Shown here: positions 1 to 11,100 of the stretch, piece by piece | How positions within the stretch are numbered: position 1 is the stretch's first letter | Layout: each line of letters starts with the position of its first letter | NCBI GenBank assembly: GCA_037954325.1 | Contig: JBBMNZ010000017.1 | Coordinates: forward strand, 7,651,501-7,715,500 | Length of the DNA stretch: 64,000 nt | Origin: Fistularia commersonii | Taxonomy: Eukaryota > Chordata > Actinopteri > Syngnathiformes > Fistulariidae | Direction of reading: 5' to 3' | Made by a program: the position numbers and the translations under genes | Notes under the pieces: generated by a model | Told to the model about the DNA's origin: nothing | Databases searched by the model: none | What the model saw: the letters and a program-made list of their open reading frames with translations, nothing else

Positions 1-1098
1 ACTCTCTTTGTTCGTGTGATATAAAAACAGGATAAATAAAGAGTTCCAGCACTATGGAAAAAAGTGCTGCAACTGATCAAAAAAAGATTCATATATAATT
101 CAAGTAGTGCTGCTCCCCTAAGAACGCTTTCAGAGGAGCGATGCAAATTAAGTGACCAAAAAGCACTCCTGATGCACTTGAAAGTGTTCTGCACAGTAAA
201 ACTACCTGAAAAATGTGTACAATATCCTTAATTTCAAAGAAATCAAGGTTGCCCTTCATTGAATAGATCTCAATTAGGGACAATCATCACAAGAGTCTTG
301 GGATTGCTTAACACTCGCACAGGTAGAAAAAACAAAACAAAACAATCACTTGTGTAACGTCCCCCCCTCGTATCCACAGCAGACACACTCTGGGAAACTA
401 AAAAGCATCTTTGTGTAAAATAAACTAGCCCTCTAAACAGTTGTATATCCAGAGCTGTTTGATGGAATAATCTGTCGTCCTATTTCCTATGAACTTTTCT
501 TCAGGTGGTGAGGCATACCAACAGCAGTGTCTCCTTGTTACAAATGCTACTAATACTTATGTTATAGAATTTGGCATTCACTGCTGACAGCAAAGAAAGA
601 ATTTCACTGCACAGGAAACACATTTCATTGCTGTAAATCTGACAACAAACACTGAATCCTTGAATCCCTCTTACCACTGAGTGGCACGGGAGACAAGAAG
701 TATGCCCCGCTCAAAATAAAGGCTATCCCCATTATCTAATTAGCATAACTAAATATTAATCCATTAGATAAAACCATTATTAATTTTGATAATTTCTACA
801 TCCACATTACTTTAACTCAGGTCAACCTTTTGTTTCATTGCATGTTGTCTTTAAAAAATTATATGAAAAAAACTCCCAAATTACGTTTGTACTTTCAAAC
901 GCTCAATAGATCAAAAACCTTTAGTATTTAGTATGTGTGTGTTTTTTTTTGCAGTGCTATTTCTGGCCTAGGCCTCCTTTTTGTAGAGAGCCTGAAAGGG
1001 AGATGCGGAATGTTGGGATGGATTTGTTTTTTAACTTTAGTCTAACATATTGTCCCAAAAACCGATCGGTCTGCAAGTCTGGTCTTTTCACTGATTAC
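1..1098. other. MAN2A2 intron sequence, nothing recognised
   Basis: This lies downstream of the third MAN2A2 coding exon. I looked for the next GH38 exon on the minus strand (the family continues WxKTFDKYY) and did not find it, so the stretch is read as intron. The sequence is AT-rich without coding signal on either strand. Confidence 0.6.
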
Positions 1099-2080
1099 CT
1101 GGATCATTGTGAGAATGGGGAACCACAAACACTTGCAACGGTTCATTGTCCCACTCATCAGCCTCATAGGTTATGTCAAAACCCTGTTTCCACACACCAC
1201 CATCAAGGTTGTCAAACTTTAGGAGGGAGTACACATCCAACATCTAGACAGAAGCAAAAACATATTTTTACTTGTTAAAGACATTGATGAATATATGGTA
1301 CTATCTAATCAATGCAGCAACAATATCATATAAGGATTCTGCAACTTTGATTTTAACATTTAACACAAGCAGGCAGCAGACTCACCTGTACATCTGCTTG
1401 GCTATGACTGCTCTGAGCAAACTGACAATCCTGAGACTTGACGGCAAGGAAAGTGGGGCGGCCATCAAAAGGGAGGACCCAAGAACCATTGGCACTCCTA
1501 AAGGGCAGGTGGCCACTGGGAGACACAGCTCCTGTGTCTGTGAGCTCCATGACGGAGTCTTTTATGTGGCTGATGATTTGGTGATTTTCCTCCAGGAGCT
1601 GCTCTAGCTGCTCTATTCTGTTCTGTAGGACCGAAATTTGACTCTAGAAGAAACACAAAAGCCAAGGTCGCATACAGGATTTTGAATACAGCAATCACGC
1701 AAAACACAATTCTAGGTATGTGATTAAACATATACCATTGAATGCCAAAACAAATTTAGTCTTGTGCTACACAAAATAGACTTTTCTGGAATATAAAAAA
1801 TCCCAAGGACAAATATAATTAGCAAATGGACCTTGGAAAAACGTTCATATTCATTTTGAATAAACTGCAAGTCCTGGTTTATTAAAGCAAGTGCTTCAAA
1901 TTTAACAATCTCACACAAAAAAAGCTGCTGAATCAATATTATTCTTACCCGTGGAAAGTTGCCGCCATTCTGTCTCCTCGCAGGATCATGTTGAACTCGG
2001 TCCAGCATCAGATAAAGAGAGAATACTGCCACACAGAATATGGCCCCTCCACACACTGTCACCTGTTTCCTCAGCTTCAT
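1099..2080 (-). CDS. man2a2: Alpha-mannosidase IIx (MAN2A2), N-terminal part; gene continues beyond window start
   Basis: Golgi class II mannosidase (GH38), which trims mannose from GlcNAcMan5GlcNAc2 during complex N-glycan synthesis. Three coding exons are visible on the minus strand: 2080-1949 (44 codons, phase 0), 1643-1386 (86 codons) and 1243-1099 (ends in phase 1). All have AG/GT borders. Residues 1-7 are the cytosolic tail, followed by a single signal-anchor (VTVCGGAIFCVAVFSLYLML), then a stem starting LDRVQHDPARRQNGGNFPR and a leucine/glutamate coiled stretch. The third exon enters the catalytic domain with FDNLDGGVWKQGFDITY and VVPHSHNDPG, where His and Asp of HSHND are the family's zinc ligands. 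The start at 2080 matches the family N-terminus; an in-frame Met further upstream lies in 5'UTR. About 178 of roughly 1,150 residues are present; the remainder lies before base 1. MAN2A2 is preferred to MAN2A1 from the tail/anchor sequence and from the UNC45A/RCCD1 neighbours. Confidence 0.93.
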
Positions 2081-3569
2081 CCTCCTCTGGAGCTGTCTTT
2101 CCTCCAGATTTTTATTTTCAAAAATGACTGCAGTCTTGTTTGGTCCCAGATAAACCAAAAAAAAAAAAAAAAACTCAGAAGAAAAGCAAAACCTACAATG
2201 TGCTATAAAAAAATTCAGCTATGTCTATACCAAAAGTCCATTTCTACATTTTCCTTGCGTCCATCCAACAAACGGATACCACAGCAACCCAGGGCTGCTG
2301 CAGTGGTAGCACTAGACAAGGTTACTAAATCAGCAATAGCTGGCAAGTAGTATGTCAGCTTTGGCCCAACCACAGCCACCAGTGGGCTCCTTCAAAGTGG
2401 CCCTTGTACTCCAACATCCAAATCGATGAGATCGCAGGGAAAGAAAAAAAGAAGCATTACAGAGAAAGGAGTCAAACAGGGAGCTTAGTGCCCCTAGAGC
2501 ATCATGTGTGTCATTGTGGGTCTGCTCCTGTCGTCCAGTCCCCTCTCCCACAGCACTGACTAATCCTCCAGTATAGCAAGACTTCTTTAACTCAGTTGGT
2601 TTCCAGTGCCATAACAGCTCGCACACTGGTCTGCTGCAAAGACATGGGTTGAGAAATATGTCAACTTGGCTCAGAGCAGCAGCTTTTTAATCAACCCTCA
2701 AGTCTGCCTAAAGCAGCTCTGAGAATTAGAATGAGATAAATGTCATGCCTTCCTCAATGGCATTATGACAGTGCAGTTACAATGGGGGCGCAGGCAGCAG
2801 GACTGTCCTTGATCAAAAGCACCAAGTTGATTCCACATCGGAGGGTCTTTGGCTGTTGGGAAAAATTTTAGATTAATTGAGCAGGAAACAACATATAGTC
2901 AGGCCACCAATTCAAATAGGAGACTCACAAGACACACACATGATGGCGACTTCCTATGAGCCCTAATAGGTGATCCTGTTTCTCTCTGCGGGCAAATCCA
3001 ACACGATCCTAATCCGCTCACTTCTCAGGCTGGGACTATTTTTGCACTACCCCAAGGAGTTGGCTTAATGACCAAGCACTACGATACTAACTGATAAACA
3101 ACACTAATTTAATCAGAAGTACAGTGACAGCAGACGGAACAACGGAAGTATGAAAAGACTGCATTTGAGATTTTACCAACAACCACAGCACAGCATGTAT
3201 ATAACAACTATACCAAAGTACTGATTCCCAGCAGCACATGTGATGCTACATTAGAATCAATGGCAACATTTGTATTCCTTGTGTCCTGACTGAGTTATTA
3301 ACCCCCACCTACACTGTCCTTTTCTGTCTTTTCGCCTAAGGGCTTGAACCCCCCTTCGCTCCCCTTGGATTTAACTTGGATTACTTTTTAGTCAGCTGTC
3401 AGAAACCCGGCATTGTTTAATTCTTACCGCAACACAAAGCGTGTACTTGTACTATCTGAACTACACGCGTCGTAAGCGAGTAGTAGCCGCACTGGCATGC
3501 CGTTACTCTGTCAAGCCAAATCTGAAAGATTTTATAGCCAAACAAGCTAGCGGTGGCTGCGGTGCGTGT

Positions 3570-3571
<2 letters not shown>

Positions 3572-3646
<75 letters not shown>

Positions 3647-3675
3647 TGTGTGTATGTGTGTGTGTGTGTGTGTGT
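3572..3675. repeat. (TG)n microsatellite, about 104 bp
   Basis: Nearly pure TG repeats with two short interruptions near the distal end (TACG and TATG). It lies in the presumed first intron of MAN2A2, about 280 bp from the proposed splice donor. A second shorter TG/CG-rich array is at 4007-4040. The open frames across both arrays are simple-repeat artefacts. Confidence 0.97.
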
Positions 3676-3952
3676 CATAAACGAATCGATGCGACTCATA
3701 TGTGAGCTAGCTTCATTAATCAAACAGATATATGCTTCAGAAAAGATTCCCATGAGCAAGATGTGGCATGAGGGCAACGGCCGATAGAACGTTCCGTTGT
3801 TACAGAGCGTCACCGTGTTAACAGTCACAGTAACGTTACGTGGCAGATATTTCCCGGCTAATCCACTACTTTTCACACAAAACTCAGCTAACAATAACGT
3901 GCGACCTTGAGAGCCCGTGTCATTGTGGATAGGAAGATAAAGCTGGCGTTAC

Positions 3953-4130
3953 CTGTCAAAGGAGAGTAGCCCTCCGGAAGAGACAGTTGGGCTCTGTCGC
4001 GTCTATGTGTGTGTGTGCGTGTGTGTGTGTGCGTGCGTGCTTTTAGCCGCAGCCTGCAGCCTGACAGATAATCTACTGAGCTGGCTAGCATAGCAATAGC
4101 AAAACTGAGCTACCGTAAGGCATTGTGGGA
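3953..4130 (-). promoter_or_regulatory. man2a2: Probable MAN2A2 non-coding first exon and promoter
   Basis: On the minus strand a good splice donor (TTTGACAG|GTAACG) ends at 3953. Upstream of it is a CpG-containing stretch, then a CCAAT box (complement of attgg near 4144). This is the expected position for a 5'UTR exon spliced to the coding exon that starts at 2080. The transcription start, taken here as about 4130, is inferred and imprecise. No ATG-initiated frame in this exon joins the coding exon. Confidence 0.45.
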
Positions 4131-4614
4131 AAACAGGAAGACGATTGGTTATCAGCTTCTGCAGCTTTAAAAATAAACGCTTCTTTTCGGACGGAAGCAA
4201 GGCTCATGTGTTACTGTAGTAATGCAATCGAATTTTGTACGACTATTAATCCATGCACTTTAAACACAACAGGGTGAAAACATTGTTCAGAGAGTTACGT
4301 AAAGGTTCACATACTTTATAACTGATGGATAACTATTTATATTTTATGAGCATCCTACTCTGCAGTTCAAATGTGCAATAATGTCAGGGTGATAATAAAT
4401 GTTTTAAATAGCCGACGATTCGAGGCAGTCTGAAATATCATGTACTTAATATATACACATAAATGCTCACACAACAAACCAGTTTATTCAATGAATTGTT
4501 GTCAACAGTGTTTTTCTTGCCAGTAAAGGAGTTTGCTGTCTCGGTTGTCAAATAATAATCATATAATAATGACTCATATATTATCACTATGCAACATTTC
4601 ACACAAGCCAGTGA

Positions 4615-5030
4615 TCTCCCTGAGCCAGTCCCAAGCCCGGTTAAATGCAGGGGATTCTACTAGGGAAGAGTTGTGTGGTTTTAGAGATGGTGATGGGCAG
4701 AAAAAGACTGGCGGCAGAGCTTGAGGTAGCAAAGATGAAGATGTAGTTTTCCTTGGGGAGTGAAAGGGATTGAGAAGACCAGAAATTAGTCCATCAGAGT
4801 GACAGCACATGTTAGATGTTTTGGAGATAAAGTCAGAGAGGCTGACTCCAGAGGAGAGATAGTAAATATATTGGAAGAAGGATGCTTATATGGGAACTGC
4901 AGGCAGGAGGCTTGGAGGAAGACCCGAAGGGGAGATATATGGATGGAGTGAATGAGAATATGAAATAAACTGTTGTGAGAGAAGAGGATGCAGAGGATAG
5001 GGTTCAATGGAGAAAGTGAAGGCAGCAGTC
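4615..5030 (+). mobile_element. Degraded LINE-derived repeat
   Basis: The stretch has purine-rich phrases familiar from the 3' parts of fish non-LTR retrotransposons: a segment about sharing 'agtccatcagagtgacagca', 'agataaagtcagagaggct' and 'ggaggaagacccgaaggg', in the order expected of a reverse-transcriptase gene tail. No open frame of useful length remains. Family assignment is from memory of common teleost repeats, not from a library search, and the borders are approximate. Confidence 0.55.
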
Positions 5031-5239
5031 AAATGTGAAAAAAGGGATAAACCATTTCACACCAAATTTAAAAAAACACCTCACAAAACAACATAGAAGA
5101 ACACATCAAGTACAGAACAGGGATACGGTAGATCATTACCTCGTGAATTAATATAATAGTAATTAATGAGTGCAGGATAAGCAGTTCAGACAGTGAATGA
5201 GTAAATGAAAATAATTTATTGTATTTTAGTAAAAGTAAA

Positions 5240-5645
5240 AAAAATACGTAAGAAGAAATATGTGTACAGCAATGGTCACAAGCTGTGGGTCATGACAGAA
5301 AGAACAAGGTTGCAGATCCAGGCGGTTTCTGGGCTCTCTCTTAGAGATAGGGGTGAGGAGTTCAGAGCAAGCCTGAGTAGAGTTGCTGCGCTTCCATTTG
5401 GAGGAGTTAGATGTGGGGGCTCAGGCCATACCTCCCTGTTGAGGTGTTCCAGGCATTGCCAATTGGGAGGACGACCAAGGACATGCTGGAGGGGCTATGT
5501 CTTTAGGCTGTCCTTGCAACACCTTGGAATCCCCCTGAAGAGCTGGACCAAGTGGCTTGGGGAGAGGGGAGTCTGGGCCTCTTTGCTTTGGCTGCTGTCC
5601 CTGTAACCCGATCCTAGAAAAGCAGTCAAAGATGGATGGATGGAT
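5240..5645 (+). mobile_element. 5'-truncated RTE/Rex3-like LINE ending in (GATG)n
   Basis: Bases about 5310-5610 read like the 3' end of a fish RTE-clade reverse-transcriptase gene ('ctgggctctctcttagagat', 'gaggtgttccaggcattg', 'gaagagctggaccaagtggc'). The copy ends in a short GATG tandem run (5628-5645), typical of Rex3 tails. The reading frame is broken, so the copy is dead. It sits in the MAN2A2-UNC45A spacer. Confidence 0.7.
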
Positions 5646-5649
5646 GTGC

Positions 5650-7900
5650 ACACATGAATACACACATATATAAGTTCATGTAAATAAATAAATAAATATA
5701 CATGTAGAAATATGCATACATATTTTTAAAAATAAGGGATGTAAACAAGGAGAGAAAGATTTAGAAAAAGAAATTCCTTCTAGCTGAATGTGTTGCCTAG
5801 AGTGTTAGACAGCTACTGATGTGTTAATTTTTTTGTCTTATTTACATCGGGAAACTTATATAGTTCCAGGATTCTATATAATCCTGAATAGCAAAAAAGG
5901 CTTTTAAAGCAGGTACAGTGACCTATCAACTGTTTTCTCATTTAACATAATAAATACACAGATAAAGTGGAGATGTTTTTTTTCACTTCAGACCTAGTCC
6001 CTTAGCATCAATTCTGTTTTCTCCCATAAGTAACTGGATAACCAGTGTTTCTTTGAGGAACATGATTAAGAAGTTATTCAGGCATGTTTGCAAACCTTAG
6101 GTGTTGTGTTTCAAAAACTGGATGTGGGTGTGAAATAATACCTTTGAGCAGGAAATCACACCTAATCACTATGTCACAGAAAGGCTGCATTGGCTGTGTC
6201 AAGTTGGAAATGCTTGCATAAGTTATGTCACAGCATACTACTTTTATAGGGCTTTTTATTTACAGAGGCTACTGTGATGACTTGATTTCCAACCTCCTAT
6301 TTTAGCCATTTGTCTGTGGAAAGACAGACTTGCAAAGTGCCTTTCTTGTTATACATAAATCAAAAAAAGCATAAATACAAGCCTGACCGCTGCAGCAAAC
6401 TGAGAAACAACTATGCAGAATGACATCTATGAAGGCTAGTGTGGAAATATAATATCACTTTGAAGGGAAGTCTTTTGGAATGAATGAATGAATATTTCCT
6501 TTAATCGTCCCACAGTGGGGAAACGGGGGAGAAGAGGGAAAACAGATTCTGGAATCATCCGGAAATGCTTTATGTTTTTCTATGGAAACAGGAGACTGCT
6601 CAATTATTGAGCAGGCTTACATTTTCAGACTCTTCAGGCCATTCTGCTTTTCTTACATTCAAAACAGACTTTTCAACACAGCCATAAAAAACCTACTGTG
6701 TGCAATCACAGTGTACAAGACCCCTAATTTCAGATTTAAACAATAATTTGTTGAAGTAAAGTGTACTCTTGGATGCTCTTATTCAGAAAGCACAATCTCC
6801 CTTGGGACACATTTGTTAGATGGAACAAATGTGTACACAGCTGCTTTTAATTTTGATTTGAGACAGAAGCTCATATGGGTGCCTGGTGCTGTCGCAGAGC
6901 CTTGTTGGCTTTCTGTGAATGTGTTATGTATTGTGTCTCACAACAAACTCAGCCCTCAGGACATATATATCAATTGACCATGTAAAAAAAAGCCACAAAT
7001 GCCACCATGGTAATATGAGTGTCTTAACAGGTGAACCTATGCAAAAGATCCAAAGGCAAAGCTCTTGTCCACTAGGCGACATGGGAATCATAAAAAATAG
7101 CATGTGGCAGTCCTGACATATGAAAGTCTTGAGAAATATGACCCAGCAAGAATCTTTTGGTATATTAGGGTATATTATAATACTGATTTGAAGAGGAACT
7201 CATATCTATACACATTTGCTATGTACACAATTCAAACCAAAATGCCAAAAAATCCTCTTAACTATAGTACCAAAAAATTACAACTTGGAAGTGAGTGCTT
7301 GCATTGCTTTGCAACTAACAGATAAACAAATTAAAAAAGAAAAAGAAAAGATAAATATCTTGGTCTAAGTAATGAATTTCCAAGTTCCAGTGTAGAACAA
7401 TGTGTGTGCTGAGTTCTATAGTGGAGGCATTTTACATTCATTCAGTGGTTGGAAAGAAGTGGCTTGAGGGAGCAATTTGTTGTAGTAGCTGCTACAGAGC
7501 TGCCACTTGTTCTGATTAAACTTCCAAAAGGGACATTGCAGTCATGGGATGTGGATGAAAAAAATGTGGAACAGATAAATAAATAACCCTCACTTTACTA
7601 CACCCTACTGATTGGGGGATAGGGGGGAGGGGCAAAAAACAAGGGAGAAAAACAATCTTTCAGCATCAGTATTTAAACACATCCAGCTGCTGATATTACA
7701 AGAAATTAAAAAAAAAAACATTTGCAAATGAAGCCACTTCAGTACGCATTTCTTAAGTTGAGGCATGAATAAATAGTTCTCATATGTGCAGTGTATGAAG
7801 GAATTTTCTGAGCTCCAAAGACAGTACAAACGGCCAAATAAAGCTGGTGTATCTGTCTACCCACAATGTGCAGGGAGATCCAGAACGCCTCTTTCCTTTT
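5650..7900. other. Spacer before UNC45A, no gene seen
   Basis: AT-rich sequence with only short, family-less open frames. HDDC3 sits between MAN2A2 and UNC45A in human, so I looked for its HD-domain motifs on both strands and found none. A small GAAT-type repeat with 'tttaatcgtcccacagtgggg' (about 6478-6522) resembles a dispersed fish repeat. Confidence 0.6.
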
Positions 7901-7924
7901 AAGGTAGTGTAGTGTGTATGTCTT

Positions 7925-8105
7925 GGTGGGCGGGGCTTATGCTGAATACGTCACTGTCGTGCTAAGGAGACGCGGAAGTGTTGGGAGCTATGACATGCTT
8001 AGCTGGGGATAACGGTGTTTCTCAACTATTCGAGTTCAAAAACTAACGTTGCACACTAGTGTGGCGTAGCAAGGTCTACTTGTGTATAACAACCATCGTT
8101 TAAGG
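7925..8105 (+). promoter_or_regulatory. unc45a: UNC45A promoter and 5'UTR
   Basis: A GC box (ggtgggcggggctt, from 7925), a CRE-like tacgtcac (from about 7948) and an ETS-like cggaagt occur just upstream of the start codon at 8106, with local CpG enrichment. This is a typical TATA-less housekeeping promoter arrangement. The exact transcription start is not determinable from sequence alone. Confidence 0.5.
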
Positions 8106-11100
8106 ATGAGTGAGGCTGCCAAGGTAAGGTTTCGGTTTTTAGCAGCATAGCTTGTTCCGCCAAGCGCCTGTCAGCAAGACATATTAGCTTGTAAGTGCTC
8201 ATCGAAGCCGAACTCCTTTTGTCTTTCCCATGTCCTACCTCATCCCTAGGACGCTGCAGCCCTAAAGGAGGAGGGGAACAACCTTTTTAAGGCGGGGGAC
8301 ATTCAGGGCGCTGCGTGTTGTTACACTAAAGCGTTGAAGCTGAGCGACAGCAAGGCAGAAAACGCCATTCTATATCGTAATCGCTCAGCCTGCTACCTGA
8401 GACTGGACGACCACAGCAAGGCAGAGGCTGATGCCACCAAAGGTGTGGTGGAGCCAGTAATAGTGATAGTCCTCACCCTGTATTTATTGTAAAGATTTAC
8501 TTGATCTATCCATCAATCCGTAAATGGGGAGAAAAAATTGCTCTGTAGCTCATCCCCTATCAGAAGGAGGGTTAGTTTTTAGTGCTGAACTGTTTAAGTG
8601 AATGTTCATAATCCTTATTTCAGAAACATTGAAAGCACAATTCACAAGCCTATTGTATGTACATTGTTTATGTACATAAATAATGTACTGAAGAAGCCTC
8701 TCAAATGAGAGTTGAAATGTCTGCAAGTGAAAAAGATTCCAAGTCCAGTCACCACAAAAAGATTTTCGACAAGAATTGTTTGTTTGACTGTTTTCCCCCA
8801 GCACTGGACACTGACCCAGGAGATGTAAAAGCCAGGTTCCGAAGGGCTCAGGCTTTCCAAAAACTCGGTCATCTGGACCAGGCCTTTGCTGATGCTCAGA
8901 GGTGTGCTCAGCTGGAGCCCAAAAACAAAGCCTTCCAGGATCTTCTTAGAACGCTGGGCACACAGATCCAGCAGAAGGTGATGTGAAACTCTATTATTTT
9001 TGTCTGTAGAAGTGAATCAAATGTGACCCATTAAATTTGTGCGTTCATAAGACATCTCCAAGACATCTCATAGTAGATTCTTCTTTTTAACCCAGTAGTC
9101 AGTGCAACAGAACTCCACAAATGCACGTGTGCAGCAGATGTTCTCTGTTCTTTTGGATGCATCTGCCAAAGACTCTGATAAACAGAAGGTAGGGTTGGCT
9201 TTTAATGGAGGAAAACAACAAATCCAATATTATAATTATTTTGTCCGTGCCTGTTCCTCAACATGCTGTTTTGGAATCATTGTTTCCAGGCTGCTCAAAA
9301 TCTGGTGGTGTTATCACGTGAAGACGCAGGAGCTGAGCAGATCTTCCGTAATGATGGAGTAAAGCTGATTAGTCAACTTCTACAATCAAAACTGGAGGAT
9401 GTGCTGCTCTCCGCTTTGAGGACACTGGTTGGCTTGTGTACTGGGCATCAGTCCAGAGTCAGTAACAAATGATCTCCTAAACCCATTTATAACACCCTTC
9501 AGCCCTTTCTACCAAATTGGATGTAAATTAAAGTGATTTTGTTTGTTCCTCCCTCCCTCCCTCCCTACTCCTTTTCCTTTTCCATTCACCTTAAGTTGAC
9601 CTTAGTGTGATTAACTTGAACGTTATTTCAGTATCTGCATTCATGTCTGCCAAGAGCCTTTTTTTAACTTGTTAATGATAATTACTATGCTGTTGTTTTT
9701 TTTCTGACATCTTTGGGTTTATTTTTTTAGACTATGGCCATAGTAAATGAGTTGGGAATGGAACAGCTGTGTGCAGTAATGGGATCAGCAGACTCCAGTG
9801 TATCTCTGGCTGCCTGCCACTTGCTGCAGGTGATGTTTGAGGCGCTTACAGAAGGCATGAAGAGAGAGATCAGAGGAAAAGATGAAGCCATACTTCCTGG
9901 TGAGATTGGACTCTAAACATGTTTTTTGTTTGGTGCTGGAAACAGATGAATGTTGACCTCTAACCTGGTGTTTTTCAGTTCACTTTCAGTGTTTGTTAAC
10001 TTTCTGCTTGACAATCAGTTTGATGTCTGTGTGAACACAGAGCCGTCCAGGGAGCTTCGCTCAATGTTGCGTCACCTCTTGGAAATGATGCCAGCATTGA
10101 ATGTGTCAGGACCCGGCAGGGACAGCGCCATCAACCTCCTTGTGAAACAAGTACCCCGCAAATCTATGAAAAACCCAGACAACTCCCTCACTTTATGGGT
10201 GATAGACCATGGTTAGTAATGCACTTGTGCATCATGTAGTGTTTATCCAATAAATATCTTGTGCTGTTGCACAGCATTCCTGGTAGCCATACAGTTTTTT
10301 GTTTAGCTGAAGTCAAATATCTAACGGTTGCTTGGGTTTTTAAAACATGGAGAACCGATAGAAATCACAGAACAATCAAAAAGTCGTCAAAATGACTACG
10401 CTGTCCTAGAAAATGACTGAAATGTTCTCCAATCATCCTGCCTAATCCCACCAAATATAAAAGGACAGAAGTTGGAATCAAGCTAGGGTATTACGGGGAT
10501 GTTGAAACACTAACGTCAGGCTATGCACAAGAGTGTGCAATATTATTAAAATGTTTTGTAAAACAAGATATCTTAGTAAATTGTATATTTGGGGGGGGGG
10601 GTGTCATCATCATTCTTTTATCAGTCAAAATTCTATTTGCCTGATTACTTGGTACATAAACAGTTGAAGAAGCTGATCGTTCCAGACATTTAGCTGGGCC
10701 TCAGTCAATTAGCTCTGTGTGGTCATGCAGGGCTCAAGCAGATCCTGGAAGTGGCAGGGACGCTGTCAGAGCTGTCAGATGGGCCACCACTTACAGACAA
10801 CACTCATATGAGTTGCTCTGTCCTGCTTAACAAGTTGTACGATGATCTTCAGAGCGACAAACAGAGAGAGAACTTCAACAAACTATGTGAAGAGTACATT
10901 CAGTAAGTGGATTGTCCAGGTTACTGAAACTCCATCTGGGTTTGTGATCATGATGACCGTAAAGATGTGTATTAATTATTCTATCCTTGTAATTTCTTTG
11001 CAGGCAACACTTTAGCAGATCGGGGCCCAATGCCAAGCTACGTGCCATCCAGACAGTATCAGTTCTCCTCCAAGGTCCAAGCGACGTTGGCAACAGAACT

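Noticed and set aside
1724..2158. Open frame starting upstream of the MAN2A2 Met (MVYLGPNKT...)
   Set aside because: The extra N-terminal residues precede the conserved MKLRKQVTVCGG start and are 5'UTR; the 3' extension after NGGNFPR reads into the intron.
3441..3894. Cys/Val- and His/Thr-rich frames across the TG tract
   Set aside because: Translations of a simple repeat with no other coding support.
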